Assembly: GCF_002217755.1 (NCBI RefSeq)
Contig: NZ_BCFL01000029.1
Coordinates: 186,001 to 250,000, forward strand
Direction: 5' to 3'
Origin: Streptomyces hyaluromycini
Lineage (GTDB): Bacteria > Actinomycetota > Actinomycetes > Streptomycetales > Streptomycetaceae
Length of the DNA: 64,000 nucleotides
The notes beneath the pieces are model-generated. The model had not been told where the DNA came from. It searched no databases and saw only the letters and a program-made list of their open reading frames with translations. The translations under genes were made by a program, and so were the position numbers. Shown in pieces: positions 7,625 through 14,924 of the stretch (positions are counted from its first letter, which is position 1; each line of letters starts with the position of its first letter).

Positions 7625-8041
7625 TCAGGCAGTGTCGAACGCCTGGTCGACGCTCAGTGTGTCCTCGTAGAGGTGCATGCGGACGATCTCGCCGTCTTCG
7701 ACCACCAGGTGCATGGCCGACGGGGTGGTGAACTCCTTGCCGGTGGACGCGACGGTGTGCGTGAAGACCCCCAGCAGCATCACGTCACCGCCGTCGACGA
7801 TGACCCGCTCCAGCACGACCTTGCTCTTGCCGGGTACGAAGTGCGGCCACATCGTGGTGAAGTACGGCGCGACTTCCTCCCGGTGGGTACGGCGGCCGGT
7901 CCAGGACAGTTCGTCGTTGCCGGGGACGTACCAGTCGATGTCCGCCGCGAACAGTTCCTGGATGCCGTCCTGGTCCTGCCCGCCGAGGCGCTCCACGAAC
8001 TGCTCGGCCACTGCCCGTGAGGTCTGGGCATCTGTTGCCAT
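7625..8041 (-). CDS. SnoaL/NTF2-like polyketide cyclase-fold protein
   Basis: 138 residues, start ATG (MATDAQTSRAVAEQFVERLGGQD) 8 nt after GGAGA. The pattern ELFAADIDWYVPGNDELSWTGRRTHREEVAPYF, then VILDGGDVMLLGVFTHTV-like strands and SAMHLVVEDGEIVRMHLYEDTL, is a SnoaL-like alpha+beta barrel with the usual DW and R..H.Y.D pocket residues. Members bind or isomerise small hydrophobic ligands; the substrate is unknown. It sits 80 bp downstream of the Rrf2 remnant on the same strand, with a GTAAC/GTTAC palindrome between them, so it may once have been part of that regulator's unit. Confidence 0.85.
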   Translation of the reverse strand: MATDAQTSRAVAEQFVERLGGQDQDGIQELFAADIDWYVPGNDELSWTGRRTHREEVAPYFTTMWPHFVPGKSKVVLERVIVDGGDVMLLGVFTHTVASTGKEFTTPSAMHLVVEDGEIVRMHLYEDTLSVDQAFDTA

Positions 8042-8062
8042 GGGGTTCTCCGAATCTTTGAG

Positions 8063-8079
8063 GTAACCATTTTTGTTAC
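8063..8079. promoter_or_regulatory. Palindromic operator candidate upstream of SnoaL-like gene
   Basis: GTAAC (8063-8067), 7-bp A/T spacer, GTTAC (8075-8079), 22 bp upstream of the SnoaL-like start. Symmetry and low GC in a very GC-rich setting make it a good repressor site. The binding protein is unknown; the neighbouring Rrf2 gene is broken. Confidence 0.45.
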
Positions 8080-8123
8080 ATTTACGGGCGCGGAAACGGG
8101 CCACCACCGAGACCAGGGGTGGG

Positions 8124-8570
8124 CTAGGCGGTTCTGAGTACGTCCCGCAGGACGTCCTCCAGTGTGGTTCTCGCCAACTCCCCACGAAGGACGGCCTCGA
8201 TCTCGCCGTAGACAGAGGTCAGCGCCGGTCCTATGCCGTGGCCCACGACGCACTCGGGGTCAGGCGTCGAGCGGTGCAGAGCGAAAATCGGCCCGGCGCC
8301 GATCGCCTCATGGACGTCGAGCAGGGTGATCGAGTCAGGTCCCGGGCGAGCATCCAGCCTGCTCCTGCACCTCGCCGCGAGTCGGCGAGGCCGGCCTTGC
8401 GCAGCTCGCCCAGGAGGCGACGGATCACCACCGGATTGGTGTTGACGCTCGTCGCGATCTGCTCGGAGGTGGCTACCTCGTGACCGCGACGCTGATACAG
8501 ACCTATCCACGTGAGGACATGCGCCTTGACAAACCTGATTCCTCGGAATGCGCGTCTGGACGGCCCGGCA
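8124..8570 (-). pseudogene. Rrf2-family regulator, frameshifted
   Basis: Two frames together give one Rrf2 protein. The N-terminal part is VLTWIGLYQRRGHEVATSEQIATSVNTNPVVIRRLLGELRKAGLADSRRGAGAGWMLARD (winged helix). After about 8343 the frame shifts and continues SITLLDVHEAIGAGPIFALHRSTPDPECVVGHGIGPALTSVYGEIEAVLRGELARTTLEDVLRDVL. A single missing C in the ARDPDSITLL region explains the shift. The extreme N-terminus is also abnormal, with no ATG where the family's MRNxRF start should be. One Cys remains, so this is not a classic FeS NsrR. Probably non-functional unless the frameshift is a sequencing error. Confidence 0.75.
8535..8550. repeat. 16-bp repeat copy 1 with ATTCC-TC-GGAAT palindrome
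   Basis: CTGATTCCTCGGAATG lies at the degraded start of the Rrf2 gene. It recurs with one change (CTGATTCCTCAGAATG) at 10065-10080. The core is a near-perfect 12-bp palindrome, so it may be an Rrf2 operator. The two copies bracket 1.5 kb of transporter and DUF1684 debris. Confidence 0.45.
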
Positions 8571-8675
8571 CCTCGCACAGATCGACCGCAAGATACGCGG
8601 CCCTACAGCAGCGCCAGGCCGAAGGGGAACGAGGCCGGCGCAGCCGACCTCAGCCGCCGGACCGGGTCGTCCAGC

Positions 8676-9077
8676 TCGGCATCGCAGACCATCGGCTCGC
8701 TCGCGGCCGGCCCGCGCTCCTGGCTCAGCGGCATCGACACGACCAGCGGCTACGTCACCGCGGTCCTCGGTCCCCTGCTGATCACCGGCGTCTCGGCCGG
8801 ATTGACCTGCATACCGGCCGCCTCCCTGGTGATGGGTGGGGTCGAGCAGCAGCACGCCGGATCGGCCTCCGGTCTGCTCCAGAGAGTCCAGCAGCCGGGC
8901 GGCGCCGTCGGACTCGCCGTTGCCGTCTCGGTCTACGCCGCCGGGGCCGCCCCCGGCCAGTTCGTCCCCGGCGTCCGCGCCGCATTCCCGACCACCGCAG
9001 CATTCACGCTGCCGGCTTCCACCATGGCAGCGCTCATCCTGCGCTCCCGCCGACCGGTCCACGCCAAAACCAGCTGA
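8676..9077 (+). pseudogene. DHA2-type MFS drug transporter, C-terminal remnant
   Basis: Reads SLAAGPRSWLSGIDTTSGYVTAVLGPLLITGVSAGLTCIPAASL, then GGVEQQHAGSASGLLQRVQQPGGAVGLAVAVSVYAAG. This is the TM10-TM12 region of 14-helix DHA2 exporters, with the hallmark G-x-A-S-G-L and QQxGGAxGLA elements. It is divergent from the Rrf2 remnant, the usual regulator/exporter arrangement. The N-terminal two-thirds and any start codon are missing; a stop follows RSRRPVHAKTS. The N-terminal MFS piece at 9370 lies downstream, so it is not simply the other half of this gene. Confidence 0.75.
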
Positions 9078-9369
9078 AGCGCCAAGATCGCCTCCCTGTC
9101 CAGGCCGCTGAACCGCACGCGGGGCCGCGGCATACCTCCGATCCGTTCTCGTCGAGGTCCCAGACGGCGCAGACCCGCCAAGCTCCACGCGCCCTTGAGG
9201 ACACCGCCCTCGCGCTCGCCGCACAGAAGTAGTCCCTCCAAGACCCGAAGGGACCGAAGCGGACACCGCGCAGGCCAAGCGGCCCGCGCCGCACACGCTC
9301 ACGGACAAACGCCCGCAGTCCCCGGAGCACCGCCGCCGGCCCACTCACCGCCAGCGATGAGAGATCGCC

Positions 9370-9645
9370 ATGCCCCACGCCCCCGATCCGACCACGGCCA
9401 CGCCGGCTCCCGTCCGGTCCGCCGCCGAGCCGGAACCACTGGCCGCAGACCCCCGCAGGTGGTTCGCCCTTGCCCTCGTCTCCGTCGCGACCTTGATGAT
9501 CGTCCTCGACTCGTCCATCGTGACCATCGCGCTGCCACACGCACAGACCGATCTGCACATCTCGCCCGACAACCGACAGTGGGTCGTCACCGCCCTGGTA
9601 CTGCTGGCCGGCTTCGTCGCCCGCGAGGCACGCACCAGCCACGGT
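9370..9645 (+). pseudogene. DHA2-type MFS transporter, N-terminal remnant
   Basis: From ATG: MPHAPDPTTATPAP, then WFALALVSVATLMIVLDSSIVTIALPHAQTDLHISPDNRQWVVTALVLL, the TM1-TM2 motif (LDxxIVxIALP, then QWVVTAYxL) of QacA/EmrB-like exporters. Similarity ends after about 83 residues, where the frame enters a DUF1684 remnant (DNA junction near 9625). The preceding 290 bp (9078-9369) hold no recognisable gene. Confidence 0.7.
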
Positions 9646-9874
9646 CGTGGTCTTCACCGACGCGACCAGCGGCGTCACCACCTACGGCGCCTGCCGCTCG
9701 CTCTCGGTCCCCGAGCCCGACCAGGACGGCACCGTCGTGCTGGACTTCAACCGCGCGCTCAACCTGCCCTGCGCGTTCAGCGGCATGCCCGTCTGCCCCG
9801 TCGCTCCCGCCGAGAACCGGCTGCCGTTCGCCGTCGAGGCCGGCGAGAAGACCCCCCACAGCCAGCAGCACTGA
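9629..9874 (+). pseudogene. DUF1684-domain protein, C-terminal remnant
   Basis: The frame PATVVVFTDATSGVTTYGACRSLSVP, then DGTVVLDFNRALNLPCAFSGMPVCPVAPAENRLPFAVEAGE, is diagnostic of the DUF1684 C-terminus (FTDxTSGxxTYGxGR, DFNRAxNPPCAF and ENRLPxxVxAGE). DUF1684 proteins are normally 200-270 residues; about 80 are left. It is fused out of frame to the truncated MFS N-terminus, evidence of a deletion joining two genes. Confidence 0.75.
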
Positions 9875-10064
9875 CACCCCGTCACCGGGAGTGGACGGCC
9901 TGGAGCCGGGCCCCGGATCCCGGGGGCAACGCGCTGCCGCCGACAGCCGGATCGCCCCCGGGACGACGGCTGGTCCGCGACGGGGAGCACCTCGTTCCGC
10001 CGAGCGCGGCCCTCCAGCCGATCGTCGACACGCGGCAGGGCGAAGCTTTGCAAGCCTGATCAAT

Positions 10065-10080
10065 CTGATTCCTCAGAATG
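10065..10080. repeat. 16-bp repeat copy 2
   Basis: CTGATTCCTCAGAATG, one mismatch from the copy at 8535-8550. Located at the 3' boundary of the ISL3-type remnant. Confidence 0.4.
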
Positions 10081-10082
10081 AT

Positions 10083-10520
10083 CCGGTTGACATGGCCCTC
10101 CACGACACCAGGGTTCCGCGGATGCGAGAGGCCGGCGATGACGGCGTCGAGGTCGCGTTCGAGGTGTTGGGCGAACCGGCGGAGTCTGCGCAGCTCAGCG
10201 GTGGCGGTGTCCGCTGCGATCCATTCGGACAGCTGGTCGCCTTGCAGTTGAGTGAGCATGTGGGCGAAGGAGCGCACGTGCACGGTGAGCGCCGCCAGTT
10301 CGGGACAGTTGACCAGGACGGCCTTGAGGCGTAGTCGGTCGTTCTCGTTCAGGGTGTCAGGGTGTCAGGGCGCCAGGGCGGGTCAGGATCCAGCGCGTGA
10401 CGGCCTTGGCCGACGGCGGCCAGGGCCCGACCGGCCGCGGCTTGCCGCGAAGAGCCCTGCCGACGTAGCCGCGGACGTTGCCGTAACCGTGCGGGCAACC
10501 CTGTTCCTTTGGTGCCCGGC
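10083..10520 (-). pseudogene. ISL3-family transposase, C-terminal remnant
   Basis: In pieces on the minus strand: QGCPHGYGNVRGYVGRALRGKPRPVGPWPPSAKAVTRWILTRPGAL, then NENDRLRLKAVLVNCPELAALTVHVRSFAHMLTQLQGDQLSEWIA, then FAQHLERDLDAVIAGLSHPRNPGVVEGHVNRI. The GVVEGHVNRIK motif carrying the DDE glutamate is the ISL3 hallmark. A local duplication CTGACACC-CTGACACC at about 10352-10367 breaks the frame before LNENDRL, and the terminal KRxMFGRAG block is lost. The IS ends are not recognisable. Confidence 0.8.
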
Positions 10521-10695
10521 CCAGCCCAGGGGTTCGGCGGCGGTGCCCCCTCCCTCAACCGCGGCGGGCCGGGCGAAACCGTCGGCCAGGGCATGCGGGT
10601 GGTCCCGGACGACCTTTTCCTGGTCGCCGACGACGAGGACGACATCGGAGCGCCACACGGTGGTCTGTCCTGACAAAAGTCCCGACTGACCCTTG

Positions 10696-10711
10696 ACTGG
10701 TCTGGACCAAT
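10696..10711. promoter_or_regulatory. DasR-type (dre) operator upstream of chitinase
   Basis: ACTGGTCTGGACCAAT is a near-perfect match to the streptomycete DasR responsive element (core TGGTCTAGACCA, one central change) and lies 51 bp before the chitinase ATG. DasR is the GntR-type master regulator of chitin and GlcNAc use, released by glucosamine-6-phosphate. The site is visible; DasR control here is inferred from the family precedent. Confidence 0.8.
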
Positions 10712-10761
10712 CACGCTTTGCTGCTGGGGTTACCACTCACCCCCTACCACTGGAGTGGCAC

Positions 10762-11871
10762 ATGAGCACAACCATGCCCGGCGGGCCTCGCAGATCTGTC
10801 TATGGCAGGTGCATGACAGTGCTGCTGGCCGTCCTGGCCTGTCTCCTCGGCACGTTCACCGTCCTCGGCGCCGCGAGCCCTGCGGCGGCGGCGGACTGCG
10901 CCTCGGCCTGGAGCTCCACCGCGGTCTACACCGGCGGCATGACCGCCTCCTACAACGGCGACAACTGGCAGGCCAAGTGGTGGACACAGGGCGAGACGCC
11001 CGGCGTCGCCGCAGTCTGGGCCGACCAAGGAGCCTGCGGTGGATCCAGCGGAGGAGGCACCGGCGGCAGCTGCAACTACCCCGCCTGGGTGGCCGGACAG
11101 TCCTATGCGACCGGCGCCATCGTGCGGTACACCCCCAATGGCCAGTACTACATCGCCACCCACGACAACCCCGGATACGACCCCACCATCAGCACCTGGT
11201 ACTGGTCCCCCTACACCTGCACCGGAGGCTCCGGTGGAGGAGGCACGGGCGGCGGCACCAGCGGATTCGTGGTCAGCGAAGCCCAGTTCAACCAGATGTT
11301 CCCGAACCGGAACTCCTTCTACACCTACAGCGGCCTGGTGACCGCGCTCAGCGCCTACCCCGGCTTCGCCACCACCGGCAGCGCCACGGTGCAGAAGCAG
11401 GAGGCCGCGGCGTTCCTGGCCAACGTCGACCACGAGACCGGCGGCCTCGTCTACATCAACGAGGTCGACCAGTCCGGGAACTACTGCGCGAGCGAGCCCT
11501 ACGGCTGCCCCGCCGGCACCTACGCCTACTACGGACGCGGCCCGATGCAGCTCAGCTGGAACTTCAACTACAAGGCCGCCGGCGACGCCCTCGGCGTCGA
11601 CCTGCTGGACAACCCCGGCCTGGTTGCCTCCGACTCGGCGATCTCCTGGAAGACCGGCCTGTGGTACTGGAACACCCAGACCGGCCCCGGCACGATGACC
11701 GGACACAACGCCATGGTCAACGGCGCGGGCTTCGGCGAGACCATTCGCAGCATCAACGGCAGCATCGAGTGCAACGGCGGCAACACCGCCGAGATGCAGG
11801 ACCGCGTCAACGACTACCTCTCCTTCACCTCCATCCTCGGCGTCCCCGCAGGCTCCAACCTCACCTGCTGA
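10762..11871 (+). CDS. Secreted GH19 chitinase with two carbohydrate-binding modules
   Basis: 369 residues from ATG after GGAG. Signal peptide: basic start, hydrophobic MTVLLAVLACLLGTFTVLGAASP, cleavage near AAA-DC. Two CBM5/12-like modules follow (residues about 46-91, SSTAVYTGGMTASYNGDNWQAKWW; and about 100-155, PAWVAGQSYATGAIVRYTPNGQYY), joined by Gly/Ser linkers. The GH19 catalytic domain runs from about 165 (FNQMFPNRNSFYTYSGL), with catalytic Glu in DHETGG and INEV, and YYGRGPMQLSWNFNY as the substrate groove. It hydrolyses chitin outside the cell. The DasR-like site upstream fits chitin induction. Confidence 0.95.
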   Translation: MSTTMPGGPRRSVYGRCMTVLLAVLACLLGTFTVLGAASPAAAADCASAWSSTAVYTGGMTASYNGDNWQAKWWTQGETPGVAAVWADQGACGGSSGGGTGGSCNYPAWVAGQSYATGAIVRYTPNGQYYIATHDNPGYDPTISTWYWSPYTCTGGSGGGGTGGGTSGFVVSEAQFNQMFPNRNSFYTYSGLVTALSAYPGFATTGSATVQKQEAAAFLANVDHETGGLVYINEVDQSGNYCASEPYGCPAGTYAYYGRGPMQLSWNFNYKAAGDALGVDLLDNPGLVASDSAISWKTGLWYWNTQTGPGTMTGHNAMVNGAGFGETIRSINGSIECNGGNTAEMQDRVNDYLSFTSILGVPAGSNLTC

Positions 11872-11998
11872 CCACACCCATGGGAACGCCCGACCAACCA
11901 TCCACCCTTCTCACCAACCGAATAGCCGCCTCCCCAGTGCCGAATCAATGAGGATTTTCAACCTGATTGTGAAGCCAGCGGGTTGGCGTATCAGAACG

Positions 11999-12058
11999 GC
12001 GAAGCTCCTGGCAGACGGGTTGTCAAACACGAACAACCTTCTATGCCGGGAGCTTCGC
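11999..12058. repeat. 60-bp compound inverted repeat (hairpin)
   Basis: Outer arms GCGAAGCTCC (11999-12008) and GGAGCTTCGC (12049-12058), extended by GGC/GCC, with an inner GTTGT/ACAAC pair. Together these form an interrupted stem. It abuts the C-terminal break of the IS5-like transposase remnant, so it may be an insertion-sequence end or MITE-like relic. A terminator role for the chitinase gene, 130 bp upstream, is possible but there is no U-tract. Confidence 0.5.
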
Positions 12059-12424
12059 GAACCGCTTGCGAGGCCGGAGCGCGAGTTCGGGGCCGAGATG
12101 GTCGATGATCCGGTCGGCCGCCGACGTGGGGATGCCGAACAGCGGAGCAAGCCGGCGCATCGTCAGGTTCGTGCGCCAGCAGGCCGCGACGAGCAGCAAC
12201 CGGTCCTTCAGCGGCAGGCTCCATGGGCGCCCGCGCCGTGTCTCGTTCGCGCTCTCGCGGCGCATCACGGTCACCGGCTTGCCGAAACAGCGCGGGCTCT
12301 GCCCGGTGAACGGGGCTGTCCGGGACGGCTCGGACGCCGTGATCACACCAGTCACAGCGTGGTCGTCCCAAAGATCGACCGCATGGCACGATGACCACCA
12401 TGGCAGGTCAGGTCTTGGTGTCAC
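12047..12424 (-). pseudogene. IS5-like transposase, N-terminal remnant
   Basis: The C-terminal half of this frame reads RRGRPWSLPLKDRLLLVAACWRTNLTMRRLAPLFGIPTSAADRIIDHLGPELALRPRKRFAK. That is the HTH_Tnp_4-type DNA-binding region of IS5-like transposases, in which the catalytic domain should follow. Instead the frame stops after KLPA at the hairpin. The DDE domain is absent from the window, so it is a 5' fragment only. Confidence 0.7.
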
Positions 12425-12582
12425 TCATATCGCTGGGAGGCGTTGTCCTCGGCGGCATGCTGTCCTACCTCGTCCAGCACAGGACGATCAGCCGCTTACC
12501 GATGGGCGCGATGCGTTCCGAGGGATCGTCTTCGCCCGACATGCCGAAGGCGCCCTGTTTCAGGGTGCGGGAGTCCGCGTGA
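12391..12582 (+). other. Short ORF with one hydrophobic segment, probable gene fragment
   Basis: MTTMAGQVLVSLISLGGVVLGGMLSYLVQ resembles the membrane-anchored N-terminus of small Streptomyces hypothetical proteins, which continue with a charged coiled region. Here the continuation (HRTISRLPMGAMRSEG) is unrelated and ends at 63 residues, so this looks like a truncated start. Confidence 0.3.
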
Positions 12583-12689
12583 AGTGCCCGGCCGGCGCGC
12601 TGAACGAGCCCGACGCCCGGATCCGGTAAGCCGGTGGGCCAGGGCCCGAACACTCCGATCATCGAGAGCGACGTGATGGGCGGCAGGAC

Positions 12690-12830
12690 CGCCGACGGCG
12701 CCGTAGCCACCAAGCCACGGCCCCGGCGGTCAGCAGCGCGGCGACGATCAAGGCGGGCCCCACGCAGCAGACGATGGCCGCGACAGCGACGGATATGGGC
12801 TGACCGAAGGTTTCCCTCGGAGTGGTCGGA
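12690..12830 (-). pseudogene. MerT-like small membrane protein fragment
   Basis: The minus frame reads TFGQPISVAVAAIVCCVGPALIVAALLTAGAVAWWLRRRR. The Cys-Cys pair at the start of a hydrophobic helix, followed by GP, is the pattern of mercuric transport or related small membrane proteins found beside merB in Streptomyces. No start codon with ribosome site is apparent, and the frame enters unrelated sequence at 12690. It directly follows merB on the same strand. Confidence 0.35.
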
Positions 12831-12862
12831 TCGCGGCGCCGGGTCGGGTCATGACGGTGCGG

Positions 12863-13816
12863 CTATCGGGGCGATGCGGTCAGGAGCGGGCCGAAGATGT
12901 CAGCGCCAAGGCGCTCGGCCTCGGCCTGGTCCAGGACGGCGCCGCCGAGGTCGGCCTGCCGGCCGGTCCACTGCTCGGCGGTGGCGCGTGTGGTGAAGAA
13001 CCGCAGGTAGCCGCAGCACACCGCAGCGGCCGGTCCGTCCCCGGGGCGGGCGCCGTAATAGACCACCGCGGTGGCCGGCTGCCAGACGGTCCTTCCGTCG
13101 GTGAACTCCACGCGGACGGAGCCGCCGGTGACCGGGTCCGTGGAGGTGATGACGGCGTCTGTCCCCAGCATGACCGGGATGCCCAGCGCGTCGATCGCGC
13201 ACATCGACCACACCGTCGGCCCGTCGGCGATCTGCACGACGTGCTCGGTGGGGATGGCGGAGAACGGGTAAGCAGCCTGGATGCGACCGGTGTCGTCCAG
13301 CGTGAGGAAGTCCTCGGCGGCCAGCTCGGCGAGCACCCGGACGGCGGGGACGCCGAAGGGTTCGGCCACCGACTCCAGCTCCGCGTCACCGGGCGGGGCG
13401 CCAGTTGTGGCGAAGGAGCGCAGGACGGCCTGCTGCACGGCCCGCAGGCCCCGCTCGACCGGCGCGAGACGGCCCCGCCCGGCCCGGCCGGCAGCCCGCT
13501 CCGCCCCGATGGTGGCGTTGACGTCGAGGACCTGGCGCAGCTCCTCGACGGAGGGCGCCCCGCCGATCCGGCCGTCCGCCATGCGGTAGAGGCGGCAGGA
13601 CAGGCCGGCCGCGGTGCCCGGAACGGCGAACGGGTCGCACCCGTCGACCAGCAGCGTCGGCGAGCCGTGCATGTTCCGGCGTTCGGCCTCGGCTTGGACG
13701 TCGACCACGTGCTCGGTCAGCTCCACGTCCGTACGGCCGGCCAGTGCGAGCACAAGCCGCTCCTTGAGCACCGGGCCGTTCGGGCAGTCCGGGACCGTCA
13801 GCATCTCCACGCGCAT
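12863..13816 (-). CDS. merB: Alkylmercury lyase (MerB-like) with N-terminal thioredoxin-like domain
   Basis: 317 residues from ATG (MRVEMLTVPDCPNGPVLKERL), 8 nt after GGAGG. Residues 1-85 form a thioredoxin-like domain (VPDCPNGPVL, then HGSPTLLVDGCDPF). Residues about 100-310 are MerB-like: a winged-helix part, AIPTEHVVQIADGPTVWSMCAIDALGIPVMLG (first catalytic Cys in WSMCAIDALG), then AVVCCGYLRFFTTRATAEQW, with Cys near the second active-site position. MerB breaks C-Hg bonds in the cytosol. No merA is present. It is divergent from the truncated merR and shares its operator, so the detoxification set is incomplete. Confidence 0.85.
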   Translation of the reverse strand: MRVEMLTVPDCPNGPVLKERLVLALAGRTDVELTEHVVDVQAEAERRNMHGSPTLLVDGCDPFAVPGTAAGLSCRLYRMADGRIGGAPSVEELRQVLDVNATIGAERAAGRAGRGRLAPVERGLRAVQQAVLRSFATTGAPPGDAELESVAEPFGVPAVRVLAELAAEDFLTLDDTGRIQAAYPFSAIPTEHVVQIADGPTVWSMCAIDALGIPVMLGTDAVITSTDPVTGGSVRVEFTDGRTVWQPATAVVYYGARPGDGPAAAVCCGYLRFFTTRATAEQWTGRQADLGGAVLDQAEAERLGADIFGPLLTASPR

Positions 13817-13849
13817 CGGCGGCACCTCCAGGTCACGTGGCCCACGCTA

Positions 13850-13873
13850 GACCTTCCACCGCTCTGGAAGGTC
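13850..13873. promoter_or_regulatory. MerR-family operator
   Basis: Perfect 8-bp inverted repeat GACCTTCC (13850-13857) and GGAAGGTC (13866-13873), 8-bp spacer, between the divergent merB and merR starts. This is the shape of MerR-family operators overlapping a long-spacer promoter. It is intact although its merR is truncated. Confidence 0.7.
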
Positions 13874-13891
13874 AAGGGCTGCCGTGAAGCC

Positions 13892-14065
13892 ATGCGCATC
13901 GGAGCCCTCGCCTCCGCCACCGGCACCACCACCAAGATCCTGCGCTTCTACGAGCAGGCCGGGCTGCTGGGAGAGCCGCCGCGCACCTCGGGCGGATACC
14001 GCGACTACCCGGCCCAGGCCCGGGTCGGCTTCATCCGCTCCGCCCAGGCGGCCGGCCTCAGCCTC
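13892..14065 (+). pseudogene. MerR-family regulator, truncated after DNA-binding domain
   Basis: Starts ATG with MRIGALASATGTTTKILRFYEQAGLLGEPPRTSGGYRDYPAQARVGFIRSAQAAGLSL, the complete MerR winged helix-turn-helix (residues 1-57). It then departs into TPATGTAINAAPALMRRMAG, which is the reverse strand of a CorA remnant. The coiled-coil dimerisation helix and Cys-rich metal-binding end are lost, so it cannot work as a normal mercury sensor. Any native stop lies far downstream in a shadow frame. Confidence 0.8.
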
Positions 14066-14107
14066 ACGCCTGCGACGGGTACGGCGATCAACGCGGCGCC
14101 GGCGCTG

Positions 14108-14375
14108 ATGCGGCGCATGGCCGGCGTCCGGGGAGAAGGCGTCGTTCCCTATCTCGTCGGCGTCGGTCTCCAGGGTGGTGAGGACGTCGAGGTACTGGTC
14201 CACGACGGAGTCGGCGATGGCGTGCAGGACGGCGATCGGTCCATGGGCGGGGCGCTCGGGGTCGGCCTCCAGGCGGCTGCGGATGCCGATGAGCGGCTCG
14301 GAGGGGGCTTGGCGGGCGACGACGATGAAGTCTCGGCCCGCGAAGGTCATGATCTGGTCATGGATTAGGAGGCCG
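14108..14375 (-). pseudogene. CorA-type Mg/Co transporter, internal soluble-domain fragment
   Basis: The minus frame contains HDQIMTFAGRDFIVVARQAPSEPLIGIRSRLEADPERPAHGPIAVLHAIADSVVDQYLDVLTTLETDADEIGNDAFSP, the CorA cytoplasmic beta-alpha domain (GHDF..T.R, RLE.DPE.L.HGP.AVLHAI.D.VVD.Y). Neither the N-terminus nor the membrane helices with the GMN motif are present. It is joined tail-on to the broken merR. Being next to an M-box and Mg-transport operon suggests a once larger Mg locus. Confidence 0.75.
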
Positions 14376-14410
14376 GGTCGGCGCGGGCGTAGGCTTTGCG
14401 CGGTTTGACC

Positions 14411-14577
14411 AGACACCTCGTTCGGTGAGGCGTCTTCACGGACACAGGCCACTGATCCCACCCGTCGAGAGACGCTCCGGATCAGGACAGGTCTCCCCGG
14501 CCCAAGGGGTGACCCCAAGTGGCTTCCCCGTAGGGGATTACGCCGTGGAGTGCCAAAGCTCTGACGAGATGGGGTGT
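14411..14577 (+). ncRNA. M-box (ykoK leader) magnesium riboswitch
   Basis: The conserved M-box blocks are in order. ACACCTCGTTCGGTGAGGCG (14413-14432) corresponds to the 5' CUUCGUUAGGUGAGGC element. ACACAGGCCACTGA and GGGGTGACCCCAAGTGG follow. The 3' element GAGTGCCAAAGCTCTGACGA (about 14549-14568) matches the AGUGCUAAAGCUCUACGA hallmark. M-boxes fold on Mg2+ binding and reduce expression of downstream Mg transport genes. The nearest genes in the same direction are the leader ORF at 14657 and the MgtE_N/CBS-NRAMP operon. The expression platform (terminator or ribosome-site occlusion) cannot be settled by eye. Confidence 0.85.
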
Positions 14578-14656
14578 GCCGGGCCGTGTGCTGCCCGGCT
14601 TCCCTTGCCGCTTGACCGCGACGCCCTGTGCGCGGCCACGACCGGGAGGAGGCGAC

Positions 14657-14743
14657 ATGGACAGTAGTCCGGGCCATAGTCGGCCCCTCTTCGTGTTGTC
14701 CGCGCCGTCCTTCCGCGGCCCGAAGCAGCCCGCTCTTCCCTGA
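14657..14743 (+). CDS. Proline-rich leader peptide downstream of M-box
   Basis: 28 codons with the best ribosome site of the region (GGGAGGAGGCGAC before ATG). The peptide starts MDSSPGHSRPLFVLSAP and ends KQPALP, with six prolines at positions 5, 10, 17, 22, 25 and 28. It lies between the M-box aptamer and the MgtE_N/CBS gene. Enterobacterial Mg transporter leaders (MgtL type) are also short and proline-coded and sense translation conditions at low Mg. A regulatory uORF is therefore plausible here, but coding is inferred only from ribosome site, length and position. Confidence 0.5.
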   Translation: MDSSPGHSRPLFVLSAPSFRGPKQPALP

Positions 14744-14924
14744 TCCGCCCGGCTCCTCAGTGGGCGGTTCGCCCTGCTCACCGGCCTTGTCAGGTCGTCT
14801 ACCGGGGTGTGCCCGGCGTGCCTGCCGCCGCCGGTCCGGGGAGGGAATGCGCTGTCGTGGGCCGCCCGATGCCCCGCCATACCGGGGCAAGAGGGTGTTC
14901 ACCTTGGCTTCCCACACTCTGCTC

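Noticed and set aside
12851..14368. A 505-codon plus-strand ORF over merB and merR
   Set aside because: It is antisense to MerB for most of its length, with Gly/Arg/Asp-biased shadow composition. Only the MerR part (from 13892) has a recognisable family.
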